Positions 6,981-11,910 of a stretch of DNA of 12,399 nucleotides are shown here, piece by piece (the first letter of the stretch is position 1; each line of letters starts with the position of its first letter). This DNA comes from Actinomycetota bacterium (GTDB taxonomy: Bacteria; Actinomycetota; Actinomycetes; S36-B12; UBA10799). Where the stretch lies: contig DMNR01000165.1 of assembly GCA_003452655.1 (NCBI GenBank), positions 1 to 12,399 on the forward strand, given 5' to 3'. Made by a program: the position numbers and the translations under genes. Below the pieces are notes generated by a model. That model did no database searches and was not told where the DNA came from. It saw nothing but the letters and a program-made list of their open reading frames with translations.

Positions 6981-8987
6981 ATGGCAGATAAGGGATCCCA
7001 GACTCCAGCTCGTCATTCCAAAGACCGTCCGTGGCTGATGCGGACTTACGCGGGTCACTCGTCCGCAGTCGAGTCGAACAAGCTGTACCGAACGAATCTG
7101 GCCAAGGGCCAGACGGGTCTGTCCGTCGCCTTCGATCTGCCTACCCAAACTGGCTATGACCCCGATAGTGATCTCGCCCGCGGTGAAGTCGGCAAGGTTG
7201 GCGTCCCGGTTGCCCACCTCGGTCATATGCGGGAGCTGTTCGACGGTATTCCGCTCGGCGAGATGAACACGGCGATGACCATCAACGCCACCGCCATGTG
7301 GCTGCTGTCGCTCTATCAGACCGTGGCTGAGGAACAGGGCGCGACGCCGGATCAGCTTCAAGGTACGACCCAGAACGACATCATCAAGGAGTACTTGTCA
7401 CGCGGGACGTACGTGTTCCCGCCTGGGCCGTCATTGCGCCTGATCACCGACATGGTCGCGTACACCGTGAACACGATTCCGAAATGGAATCCGATCAACA
7501 TCTGTAGCTATCACTTGCAGGAGGCGGGCGCGACACCCGTTCAAGAAATTGCGTACGCCATGAGTACGGCGATTGCCGTGCTCGACGCGGTCCGGGATTC
7601 CGGTCAGGTTCCCGCCGATCGCTTCGGTGAGGTCGTTGCCCGAATCTCGTTCTTCGTCAACGCGGGCGTGCGCTTCGTTGAGGAAATGTGCAAGATGCGC
7701 GCCTTCGTTCAACTGTGGGACGAGTTGACGCTTGAGCGATACGGCGTTACCGATCCGAAGCAACGTCGTTTTCGATACGGCGTGCAAGTGAACTCGCTGG
7801 GTCTGACCGAGGCGCAGCCGGAAAACAACGTGCAGCGGATCGTGCTTGAGATGCTCGCCGTCACCTTGTCCAAAGATGCTCGCGCTCGGGCGGTTCAGCT
7901 CCCCGCGTGGAATGAGGCCCTGGGGCTTCCGCGCCCGTGGGACCAGCAGTGGTCGTTGCGGATCCAGCAGGTACTTGCCTTCGAATCCGACCTGCTCGAG
8001 TACGAAGACATCTTCGAAGGTTCGAAGGTGATTGAAGACAAGGTCGCCGAGCTTGTTGAAGCCTCGCGCGAGGAGATCGATCGGGTGCAGGCAATGGGCG
8101 GTGCAGTGGCCGCGGTCGAGTCCGGATATATGAAGCAGCAACTTGTGTCCTCACACGCGGAACGTCGCGCCCACATCGAAGCCGGCGAGGACATCGTCGT
8201 TGGGCTCAACAAGTTCACCACGACTGAAGAGAATCCACTGTTGTCGGACCTCGAAACAGCGATCATGACCGTGGACGCTGCGGTCGAGGCGGACCAGATC
8301 GCGTCGATCAAGCTCTGGCGTGAGGGTCGTGACAATGAAGCAGTTGATGCCGCGTTGAACGCACTTCGCGATGCGGCGAAGACTGACGTCAACCTGATGG
8401 CCGCTTCGTTGGCGTGCGCTCGCGTTGGAGTGACGACAGGTGAATGGGCAGGCGCCTTGCGCGAGGTGTTCGGCGAGTACCGCGCACCAACCGGGGTTGC
8501 CGGGGTCGTAGGTGTCGCTGAAGCCGGAGAAGAACTCGCGAAGGTCCGTCAAGCGGTCAAGGAGACCGGGGAGCAACTTGGCGGTCGGGTGCGGTTGCTT
8601 GTCGGCAAGCCTGGTCTCGATGGGCATTCCAACGGGGCCGAACAAATCGCTGTCCGTGCGCGTGACTGTGGATTCGAAGTCATCTACCAGGGGATCCGGC
8701 TCACGCCAGCGCAAATCGTTGCCGCCGCGATCGAAGAGGACGTGCACTGCGTGGGGCTGTCGATTCTGTCCGGGTCACACATGGAACTCGTTCCCGACGT
8801 GGTCAACGGGCTGAAGGACGCGGGACTAGACGACGTTCCGGTTGTTGTTGGCGGAATCATTCCCGAAGCCGACGCTGCCGAATTGCTGTCGCATGGTGTT
8901 GCCGCGGTTTTCACGCCGAAGGACTACGACGCCACGACGATTATGGCGAAGATCCTCGATCAGATCCGATCAGCTCAGGGCATCTAG
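6981..8987 (+). CDS. ecm: Ethylmalonyl-CoA mutase (adenosylcobalamin-dependent)
   Basis: Radical B12 enzyme that rearranges ethylmalonyl-CoA to methylsuccinyl-CoA in the ethylmalonyl-CoA pathway of acetyl-CoA assimilation. The 668 residues combine a catalytic TIM-barrel domain (about 15-510) with a C-terminal B12-binding domain (about 530-665), as in Ecm/MeaA proteins. The N-terminus KDRPWLMRTYAGHS, then FDLPTQTGYDPDSDLARGEVG, INICSYHLQEAGATPVQEIAYA and VQVNSLGLTEAQPENNVQR, follow Ecm/MeaA rather than methylmalonyl-CoA mutase as I recall them; the latter typically has ATHRGYDSD, SISGYHMQEAGA and QTSGWSLT at these points. In the cobalamin domain, D547-G-H549-S-N-G552 is the D-x-H-x-x-G motif whose His ligates cobalt, and S594-I-L596 is the S-x-L motif. 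The gene follows hbd. The adenosyltransferase at 4108-4707 can supply the cofactor. A related acyl-CoA mutase specificity cannot be fully excluded from sequence alone. Confidence 0.92.
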   Translation: MADKGSQTPARHSKDRPWLMRTYAGHSSAVESNKLYRTNLAKGQTGLSVAFDLPTQTGYDPDSDLARGEVGKVGVPVAHLGHMRELFDGIPLGEMNTAMTINATAMWLLSLYQTVAEEQGATPDQLQGTTQNDIIKEYLSRGTYVFPPGPSLRLITDMVAYTVNTIPKWNPINICSYHLQEAGATPVQEIAYAMSTAIAVLDAVRDSGQVPADRFGEVVARISFFVNAGVRFVEEMCKMRAFVQLWDELTLERYGVTDPKQRRFRYGVQVNSLGLTEAQPENNVQRIVLEMLAVTLSKDARARAVQLPAWNEALGLPRPWDQQWSLRIQQVLAFESDLLEYEDIFEGSKVIEDKVAELVEASREEIDRVQAMGGAVAAVESGYMKQQLVSSHAERRAHIEAGEDIVVGLNKFTTTEENPLLSDLETAIMTVDAAVEADQIASIKLWREGRDNEAVDAALNALRDAAKTDVNLMAASLACARVGVTTGEWAGALREVFGEYRAPTGVAGVVGVAEAGEELAKVRQAVKETGEQLGGRVRLLVGKPGLDGHSNGAEQIAVRARDCGFEVIYQGIRLTPAQIVAAAIEEDVHCVGLSILSGSHMELVPDVVNGLKDAGLDDVPVVVGGIIPEADAAELLSHGVAAVFTPKDYDATTIMAKILDQIRSAQGI

Positions 8988-9029
8988 CTCTAGTTCCACT
9001 CCCGCTGAGTGTTCCACGACCACGCAAAA

Positions 9030-9073
9030 AGCCGGTGGCCCCCAACGTGCTTTCACGCTGAGGGCCACCGGCT
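9030..9073. terminator. Bidirectional intrinsic terminator between ecm and whiB
   Basis: A perfect 12-bp inverted repeat pairs AGCCGGTGGCCC (9030-9041) with GGGCCACCGGCT (9062-9073) around a 20-base loop, which itself holds a small CGTG-CTTT-CACG hairpin. On the minus strand the stem is followed by five T residues (the A tract at 9026-9030), so it is a classical terminator for the convergent whiB transcript. For ecm the downstream tract is GTCTTTG, so termination is probably weaker in that direction. Confidence 0.85.
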
Positions 9074-9081
9074 GTCTTTGG

Positions 9082-9102
9082 GGGAGTTAGGAAACAACTC
9101 CC
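9082..9102. repeat. Inverted repeat spanning the whiB stop codon
   Basis: GGGAGTT (9082-9088) and AACTCCC (9096-9102) form a perfect 7-bp stem with a 7-base loop. The whiB stop codon (9087-9089 on the minus strand) lies at the stem-loop junction. It stands nine bases from the large terminator hairpin, so the whiB mRNA could end in two consecutive hairpins. Confidence 0.5.
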
Positions 9103-9461
9103 AGCGACGTCGCCGAAACCGCGTTCGCGATTTCTTCGGCGGCCGCAACTGCGCCTTCTCCGCGCTGACGCGGGAACTGTGCGAGGGCGATGCGCACGTA
9201 GATGCGTTCGCGCTCTTCTTCGGTGAGTCCGCCCCAGACGCCATATGGCTCGCGGGAACGGATTGAGTAGTCCGCACATTCAATGCGGACATCGCAACGG
9301 GCACACACTGCTTTTGCAGCACGGTCACGTCGGAGTCGAGCGAGCCCCCGCTCGTTCTGTGGGTGGAAAAACAGCTCGGGATCTGCTTCCCGACAGGCTC
9401 CTTGCTCTTGCCATTCCCATGTGGCATCAGCTGGAACCTGCGACAACGGCTGCTGTGGCAT
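9087..9461 (-). CDS. WhiB-family iron-sulfur transcription factor
   Basis: WhiB-like (Wbl) protein of 124 residues. These small actinobacterial proteins bind a [4Fe-4S] cluster and usually act with the primary sigma factor to control development, redox or stress genes. The four cluster cysteines are C23, C53, C56 and C62 (C-x29-C-x2-C-x5-C). The signature turn GVWGG is at 74-78, followed by a basic or charged region (LTEEERERIYVR). The GACREADPELFFHP, ERGLARLRR and REPYGVWGG segments recall the WhiD/WhiB3-like group, but I would not fix the subtype. The start at 9461 is chosen because a strong AGGAGG site lies five bases upstream; a longer reading to 9578 would add 39 residues not typical of the family. 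The C-terminal tail (about 92-124) is Ala-rich and acidic. The gene is convergent with ecm across a strong terminator and has a long repeat-rich upstream region. Confidence 0.95.
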   Translation of the reverse strand: MPQQPLSQVPADATWEWQEQGACREADPELFFHPQNERGLARLRRDRAAKAVCARCDVRIECADYSIRSREPYGVWGGLTEEERERIYVRIALAQFPRQRGEGAVAAAEEIANAVSATSLGVVS

Positions 9462-9466
9462 ACGTG

Positions 9467-9472
9467 CCTCCT
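9467..9472 (-). promoter_or_regulatory. Shine-Dalgarno site that sets the whiB start
   Basis: AGGAGG on the minus strand, five bases before the ATG at 9461. It is the strongest ribosome site in the window and shows that the whiB mRNA has a leader, unlike the leaderless neighbours. Confidence 0.8.
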
Positions 9473-9563
9473 GTCGAGGGCCGAGATAACTACTCTGCGT
9501 CGATTCGGATTGAACCGACCGGACTGCTGTCTTGCTCCCGCTGTGTAACCGAGCCGGCACACC

Positions 9564-9592
9564 GCGTGAGAAAGACACTACTTAGCGTGAGA
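9564..9592. repeat. GCGTGAGA direct repeat flanking a whiB -10 candidate
   Basis: GCGTGAGA occurs at 9564-9571 and 9585-9592, exactly 21 bp apart, or two helical turns. Between them, on the minus strand, lies TAGTGT (9575-9580), a TANNNT -10 candidate that would give whiB a leader of roughly 105 bases. The arrangement looks like an operator over the whiB promoter. The intervening GACAC (9574-9578) matches the core of WhiA sites, although five bases is little evidence. Confidence 0.4.
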
Positions 9593-9612
9593 GGAAATGG
9601 GGTCATACAAAC

Positions 9613-9632
9613 GGCTGATTTAGCCATCAGCC
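9613..9632. repeat. 7-bp inverted repeat upstream of whiB
   Basis: GGCTGAT (9613-9619) and ATCAGCC (9626-9632) are a perfect inverted repeat around six bases. It has no T tract, so it is more likely a protein site or RNA structure than a terminator. Confidence 0.4.
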
Positions 9633-9670
9633 ATTCAGGTGGGTTTGTGCAGCGGGTAACAAACATCTGT

Positions 9671-9683
9671 CCACAACTTGTGG
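9671..9683. repeat. CCACAA-C-TTGTGG palindrome, DnaA-box-like
   Basis: A perfect 6+1+6 palindrome. With its flanks the left half reads CTGTCCACA (one mismatch to the actinobacterial DnaA box TTGTCCACA). The right half on the other strand reads GTTTCCACA (two mismatches). It could bind DnaA or another dimeric regulator. Confidence 0.35.
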
Positions 9684-9925
9684 AAACAATGGGGAAAAGC
9701 GGAGGAAAAGCCTGGGAATACCACTCTCTGTATGCGAAGGGTTGGAGCGACGCGCCTAACTGGATGACAGGTCAGATGTGAGCCATGCCACCGCGTAACT
9801 ACCCTCTGCGTTCGGATTGGCTGTCACCCAGTTGACCGAAAGAATTGTTAAGAGATAGCCCTGAGTAACAGCAATACGGGCGAAGCGCTTGCGAGTGCCG
9901 TTGCTTTCGGAGGTGATATCGCCCG

Positions 9926-9931
9926 TAAACT
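9926..9931 (+). promoter_or_regulatory. -10 box for the DUF3039 gene (leaderless)
   Basis: TAAACT (TANNNT) lies exactly seven bases before the ATG at 9939. A possible -35, TTGCTT at 9901-9906, stands 19 bp upstream. No ribosome site separates the box from the start, so translation is probably leaderless. Confidence 0.55.
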
Positions 9932-9938
9932 CCCGGAC

Positions 9939-10229
9939 ATGAGCGATCCGACACCCACCTTGGCACCGCTGGAAACCCCGGCTTTGGGCACTGACACCCT
10001 CGTTGACGAACGGACTCAGGAGTTCACCGACGATGGCGACCACGACCGCTTTGCGCACTATGTCCGCAAGGAGAAGGTTCTGGAGAGCGCGATGACTGGG
10101 GAACCGGTCATCGCCTTGTGCGGCAAGGTGTGGGTTCCGGGGCGAGATCCCAACAAGTTTCCGATCTGCCCTGATTGCAAGGCCATTTACGACGGACTGC
10201 CAACCGGTGGCGGATCAGACGGCGACTAG
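9939..10229 (+). CDS. DUF3039 family protein, putative zinc-binding
   Basis: A 96-residue protein of the actinobacterial DUF3039 family; its function is unknown. The conserved core spans about residues 20-86: LVDERT, then GDHDRFAHYVRKEKVLESAM, GEPVIALCGKVWVPGRDP and FPICPDCKAIYDGL. His40, Cys61, Cys77 and Cys80 are placed like a small zinc site (C-x15-C-P-x-C); this is inferred from spacing. There is no signal peptide or membrane segment, so it should be cytoplasmic. The N-terminus (1-19) is a Pro/Thr-rich linker and the C-terminus is Gly/Asp-rich. The start has a leaderless-type promoter. It is divergent from whiB across 477 bp, and a 143-bp gap follows it. Nothing in the context reveals its role. 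Confidence 0.9.
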   Translation: MSDPTPTLAPLETPALGTDTLVDERTQEFTDDGDHDRFAHYVRKEKVLESAMTGEPVIALCGKVWVPGRDPNKFPICPDCKAIYDGLPTGGGSDGD

Positions 10230-10304
10230 GCGAAGGGCAAGAACCAGGCGCGCTCATGCGTGTCGCGATCGCTGCGTCGAGGCCCAATCTGCTGAGATCC
10301 ATTC

Positions 10305-10321
10305 GGGATTGGCGCAATCCC
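10305..10321 (+). repeat. Hairpin between DUF3039 and HdeD genes
   Basis: GGGATTG (10305-10311) and CAATCCC (10315-10321) form a perfect 7-bp stem with a 3-base loop. There is no T tract behind it (CACGGTCATT follows), so it could be a weak or factor-assisted terminator of the DUF3039 transcript, or a regulator site ahead of the HdeD gene. The rest of the 143-bp gap shows no other feature. Confidence 0.4.
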
Positions 10322-10362
10322 ACGGTCATTGAGGTGGCCGCCGACCAGTAGTTGATGGATTT

Positions 10363-10366
10363 GGAG
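10363..10366 (+). promoter_or_regulatory. Ribosome site deciding the HdeD-family start
   Basis: GGAG (within TTGGAG) lies six bases before the GTG at 10373. The ATG at 10355 and TTG at 10352 in the same frame have no such site, so the GTG is preferred. Confidence 0.6.
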
Positions 10367-10372
10367 ATAGCT

Positions 10373-11005
10373 GTGACAACTCCCAGTCAGCCAGACGGCC
10401 AGCAGGAGGCCGCGACCGTGGTCGTAGCGGACGAGACGATCTCACCCGCCGACGAGCAGGCCCTGCTCGGTCGGATTGGTCGCGCCTGGTGGGTCGTGCT
10501 ACTACTCGGCGTTGTCAGCCTCATCGTGGGCGTGATCGTGTTGATTCGCCCGTTCACTGCCGTCAACGTCGCAGCCATCATCTTCGGAATCTGGCTGCTG
10601 GTCAGCGGTGTAATCCAGTTGGCTCAGGCATTCGACAAGCAGCTGGAAACGATTAGCCGGGTGCTCAATGCGATTACCGGTGTCATCGGAATCGTGCTTG
10701 GAATTATCTGCCTCGACAGTGCCGAGGACCGCATCGCGTTGCTGACACTGTTCATTGGAATCTGGTGGATCATGCGCGGCATCGTTCAGATTGCTATCGG
10801 TGCCAGCGAACAAGGCGGCGGCGTCGTGATCTTCCTCGGCATTCTCGGCATTCTCGCTGGAGGTGTCGTACTTATCTGGCCAATCGCGTCCTTGACCGTG
10901 CTCACACTGGTCGTTGGCATCTGGTTGGTCGTGCTTGGCATCTTCGAAATCATCGCGTCCTTCCGGGTTCGTTCATTGAAGAAGGCGCGGCAAGCGTCCG
11001 TCTGA
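10373..11005 (+). CDS. HdeD/DUF308 family six-helix membrane protein
   Basis: Integral membrane protein of 210 residues from the HdeD (DUF308) family. The namesake is tied to acid stress in E. coli, but the molecular function is unknown. After a soluble 35-residue Gln/Ala-rich N-terminus there are six predicted helices at about 39-58, 64-84, 98-114, 121-142, 150-168 and 171-195, then a short basic tail (RVRSLKKARQ). The helices form three copies of a two-helix unit (about 46-83, 103-140 and 157-193), each with a Gly/Ile/Val-rich first helix and G-I-W-x-x-x-x-G-I-x-x-I in the second, as is typical of the family. The start is the GTG with a GGAG site six bases upstream; an ATG at 10355 would add six residues. 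An Ala-rich protein gene follows after 70 bp on the same strand and may be co-transcribed. Confidence 0.88.
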   Translation: MTTPSQPDGQQEAATVVVADETISPADEQALLGRIGRAWWVVLLLGVVSLIVGVIVLIRPFTAVNVAAIIFGIWLLVSGVIQLAQAFDKQLETISRVLNAITGVIGIVLGIICLDSAEDRIALLTLFIGIWWIMRGIVQIAIGASEQGGGVVIFLGILGILAGGVVLIWPIASLTVLTLVVGIWLVVLGIFEIIASFRVRSLKKARQASV

Positions 11006-11075
11006 AGGACCACCCATGGGAATGAATCCCGGTAAACCCCTAGCGGAATCGTCCTTCGCAGGGTAGGAACGACCC

Positions 11076-11660
11076 ATGAAGAAGTCGCTGATGGCCTTGA
11101 CCGCAGTTGCCGCATCTGCCGCTGGATACGTGGCTTACCGACGCACCCAGGCCGCACCCAAGGTGACGCGGGTGGTTGAAGGCGCGGCGGACGGGGTGTC
11201 TGCGGTGGCAGCGTCGACTGCTGCTAGAACCGCAGATGCCGCCGAAACCGCCGCCGTGACCGTGGCCAAGACGGCCGAGAAAGCGACGGCAGCGGCCGCA
11301 ACGGCTGGTGAAGTGGCCGATCTCGCAGCGCGAACAGCGAGCCACGCTGCCGATCTTGCAGCTCGCAAGGCCGCCGATGCGGCCGCCGAGCTCGCCGAGG
11401 CAGCCGAACAGGCGGCAGCTCGTACAGCTGAGGCGGCCGACAAGGCGGCAGTGACGACATCAGAAGGCGCCTACGTCGCCGCAGAGACGATTGAAGAGAA
11501 GGTGGCGGCGCCGGCAAAAGCAGCGACCCCCGCCGACGTGCAGCCAGCGGCCGCGCCTAAGTCGACCGCGAAGACAAACCCGACTCCGACGCCAGCCTCG
11601 ATCAAGCGCCCAGCGCCCAAGAAGGCGGCCAGCCAAGACTCTGCCTCCAAGGCGTCGTAG
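11076..11660 (+). CDS. Alanine-rich protein with N-terminal membrane segment and basic tail
   Basis: I do not recognise a characterised family. Of 194 residues about 72 are Ala. Residues 1-20 (MKKSLMALTAVAASAAGYVA, then YRR) look like a single membrane anchor or uncleaved signal, similar in style to short actinobacterial proteins starting MKK-hydrophobic-YRR. Residues about 35-145 are a near-continuous Ala/Glu/Lys/Asp helix with repeated units such as AADLAARKAADAAAELAEA, resembling amphipathic LEA-like or coiled-coil stretches. Residues about 146-194 are a disordered Pro/Ala/Lys/Ser/Thr tail with KRPAPKKAA, similar to histone-H1-like tails that bind DNA or acidic polymers. The ATG is preceded by AGGA seven bases upstream. 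The gene is 70 bp downstream of the HdeD-family gene. A tethered envelope, stress-protection or nucleoid role is possible; the low complexity makes similarity misleading. Confidence 0.75.
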   Translation: MKKSLMALTAVAASAAGYVAYRRTQAAPKVTRVVEGAADGVSAVAASTAARTADAAETAAVTVAKTAEKATAAAATAGEVADLAARTASHAADLAARKAADAAAELAEAAEQAAARTAEAADKAAVTTSEGAYVAAETIEEKVAAPAKAATPADVQPAAAPKSTAKTNPTPTPASIKRPAPKKAASQDSASKAS

Positions 11661-11712
11661 CGCGTTTCGGGGTCCCGTCCGGTGGGGCGCACAAGCCACA
11701 CAGCACCCATAG

Positions 11713-11751
11713 TTCAATTTTCAATTACCCAGTGGTTACTCTAGATCTGGG
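11713..11751 (+). promoter_or_regulatory. Candidate promoter region for the acyl-CoA dehydrogenase gene
   Basis: A tandem TTCAATT-TTCAATT (11713-11726) is followed by TACTCT (11737-11742), a TANNNT -10 candidate. CCCAG (11728-11732) and CTGGG (11747-11751) form an inverted repeat around that box. Transcription from here would give a leader of about 160 bases containing the 18-bp tandem repeat and the mini-ORF. This rests on motif matches only. Confidence 0.3.
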
Positions 11752-11799
11752 CATGAATTCTTGATGCGATCATCATCTTCACTTCCGACCCCGCCGGGC

Positions 11800-11833
11800 G
11801 GTTGGCATTGTCTTTAAGGTTGGCATTGTCTTT
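11800..11833 (+). repeat. Tandem 16-bp repeat with 18-bp period
   Basis: GGTTGGCATTGTCTTT occurs at 11800-11815 and again at 11818-11833 without a mismatch, separated by AA; the second copy is followed by TA. Each copy contains TTGGCA. The pair lies about 78-111 bp before the acyl-CoA dehydrogenase start. It could be a duplicated operator or a recent slippage duplication. Confidence 0.8.
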
Positions 11834-11847
11834 TAGGCGAAGTGCTG

Positions 11848-11901
11848 ATGGAATCCACTGAAGCTGCGCAGCCCACCGAGCGCAGCACAGTCTTCGACTA
11901 G
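11848..11901 (+). CDS. Possible 17-codon upstream mini-ORF
   Basis: ATG at 11848 opens a 17-residue frame (MESTEAAQPTERSTVFD) that stops at TAG 11899-11901, in the same frame as the acyl-CoA dehydrogenase and nine bases before its GTG. The TAG overlaps the AGGAG ribosome site of the dehydrogenase, so translation of the mini-ORF could affect the downstream start. Its own ribosome site is weak (AGG, ten bases upstream). It has no run of one amino acid that would suggest attenuation. Confidence 0.25.
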   Translation: MESTEAAQPTERSTVFD

Positions 11902-11904
11902 GAG
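11900..11904 (+). promoter_or_regulatory. Ribosome site of the acyl-CoA dehydrogenase gene
   Basis: AGGAG, six bases before the GTG at 11911, overlapping the stop codon of the 17-codon mini-ORF. It supports GTG as the start even though the upstream frame is open apart from that single TAG. Confidence 0.7.
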
Positions 11905-11910
11905 TCGACC

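Larger units (their letters stand above)
9462..9938. other. 477-bp gene-free regulatory region between whiB and DUF3039 genes
   Basis: No coding sequence here is convincing; an open frame of about 64 codons from GTG 9587 to 9781 lacks a ribosome site and any recognisable family. The region holds the divergent promoters of whiB and the DUF3039 gene, a direct repeat of GCGTGAGA, a 7-bp hairpin at 9613-9632, a 13-bp palindrome at 9671-9683 with DnaA-box-like halves, and a short TGAC-AG-GTCA palindrome at 9765-9774. It is more A/T-rich than the genes around it, especially between 9600 and 9720. Confidence 0.6.

Noticed and set aside
8993-9017. GTTCCAC repeated 18 bp apart after ecm, with a small CACTC/GAGTG hairpin.
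   Set aside because: Seven-base repeat and five-base stem lie just before a much stronger terminator; too short to assign a role.
9462-9578. A 39-residue N-terminal extension of WhiB.
   Set aside because: AGGAGG lies right before ATG 9461, and WhiB proteins normally begin shortly before the first cluster Cys.
9245-9781. A 178-codon open frame on the plus strand.
   Set aside because: Its first part is the antisense of whiB, it has no ribosome site, and the product resembles no family. The 3' part from GTG 9587 (64 codons) is equally unsupported.
11135-11443. Ala/Ser-rich minus-strand frame opposite the Ala-rich gene.
   Set aside because: GCC/GGC-rich repeats keep several frames open. The plus-strand frame has the ribosome site, membrane segment and full length.
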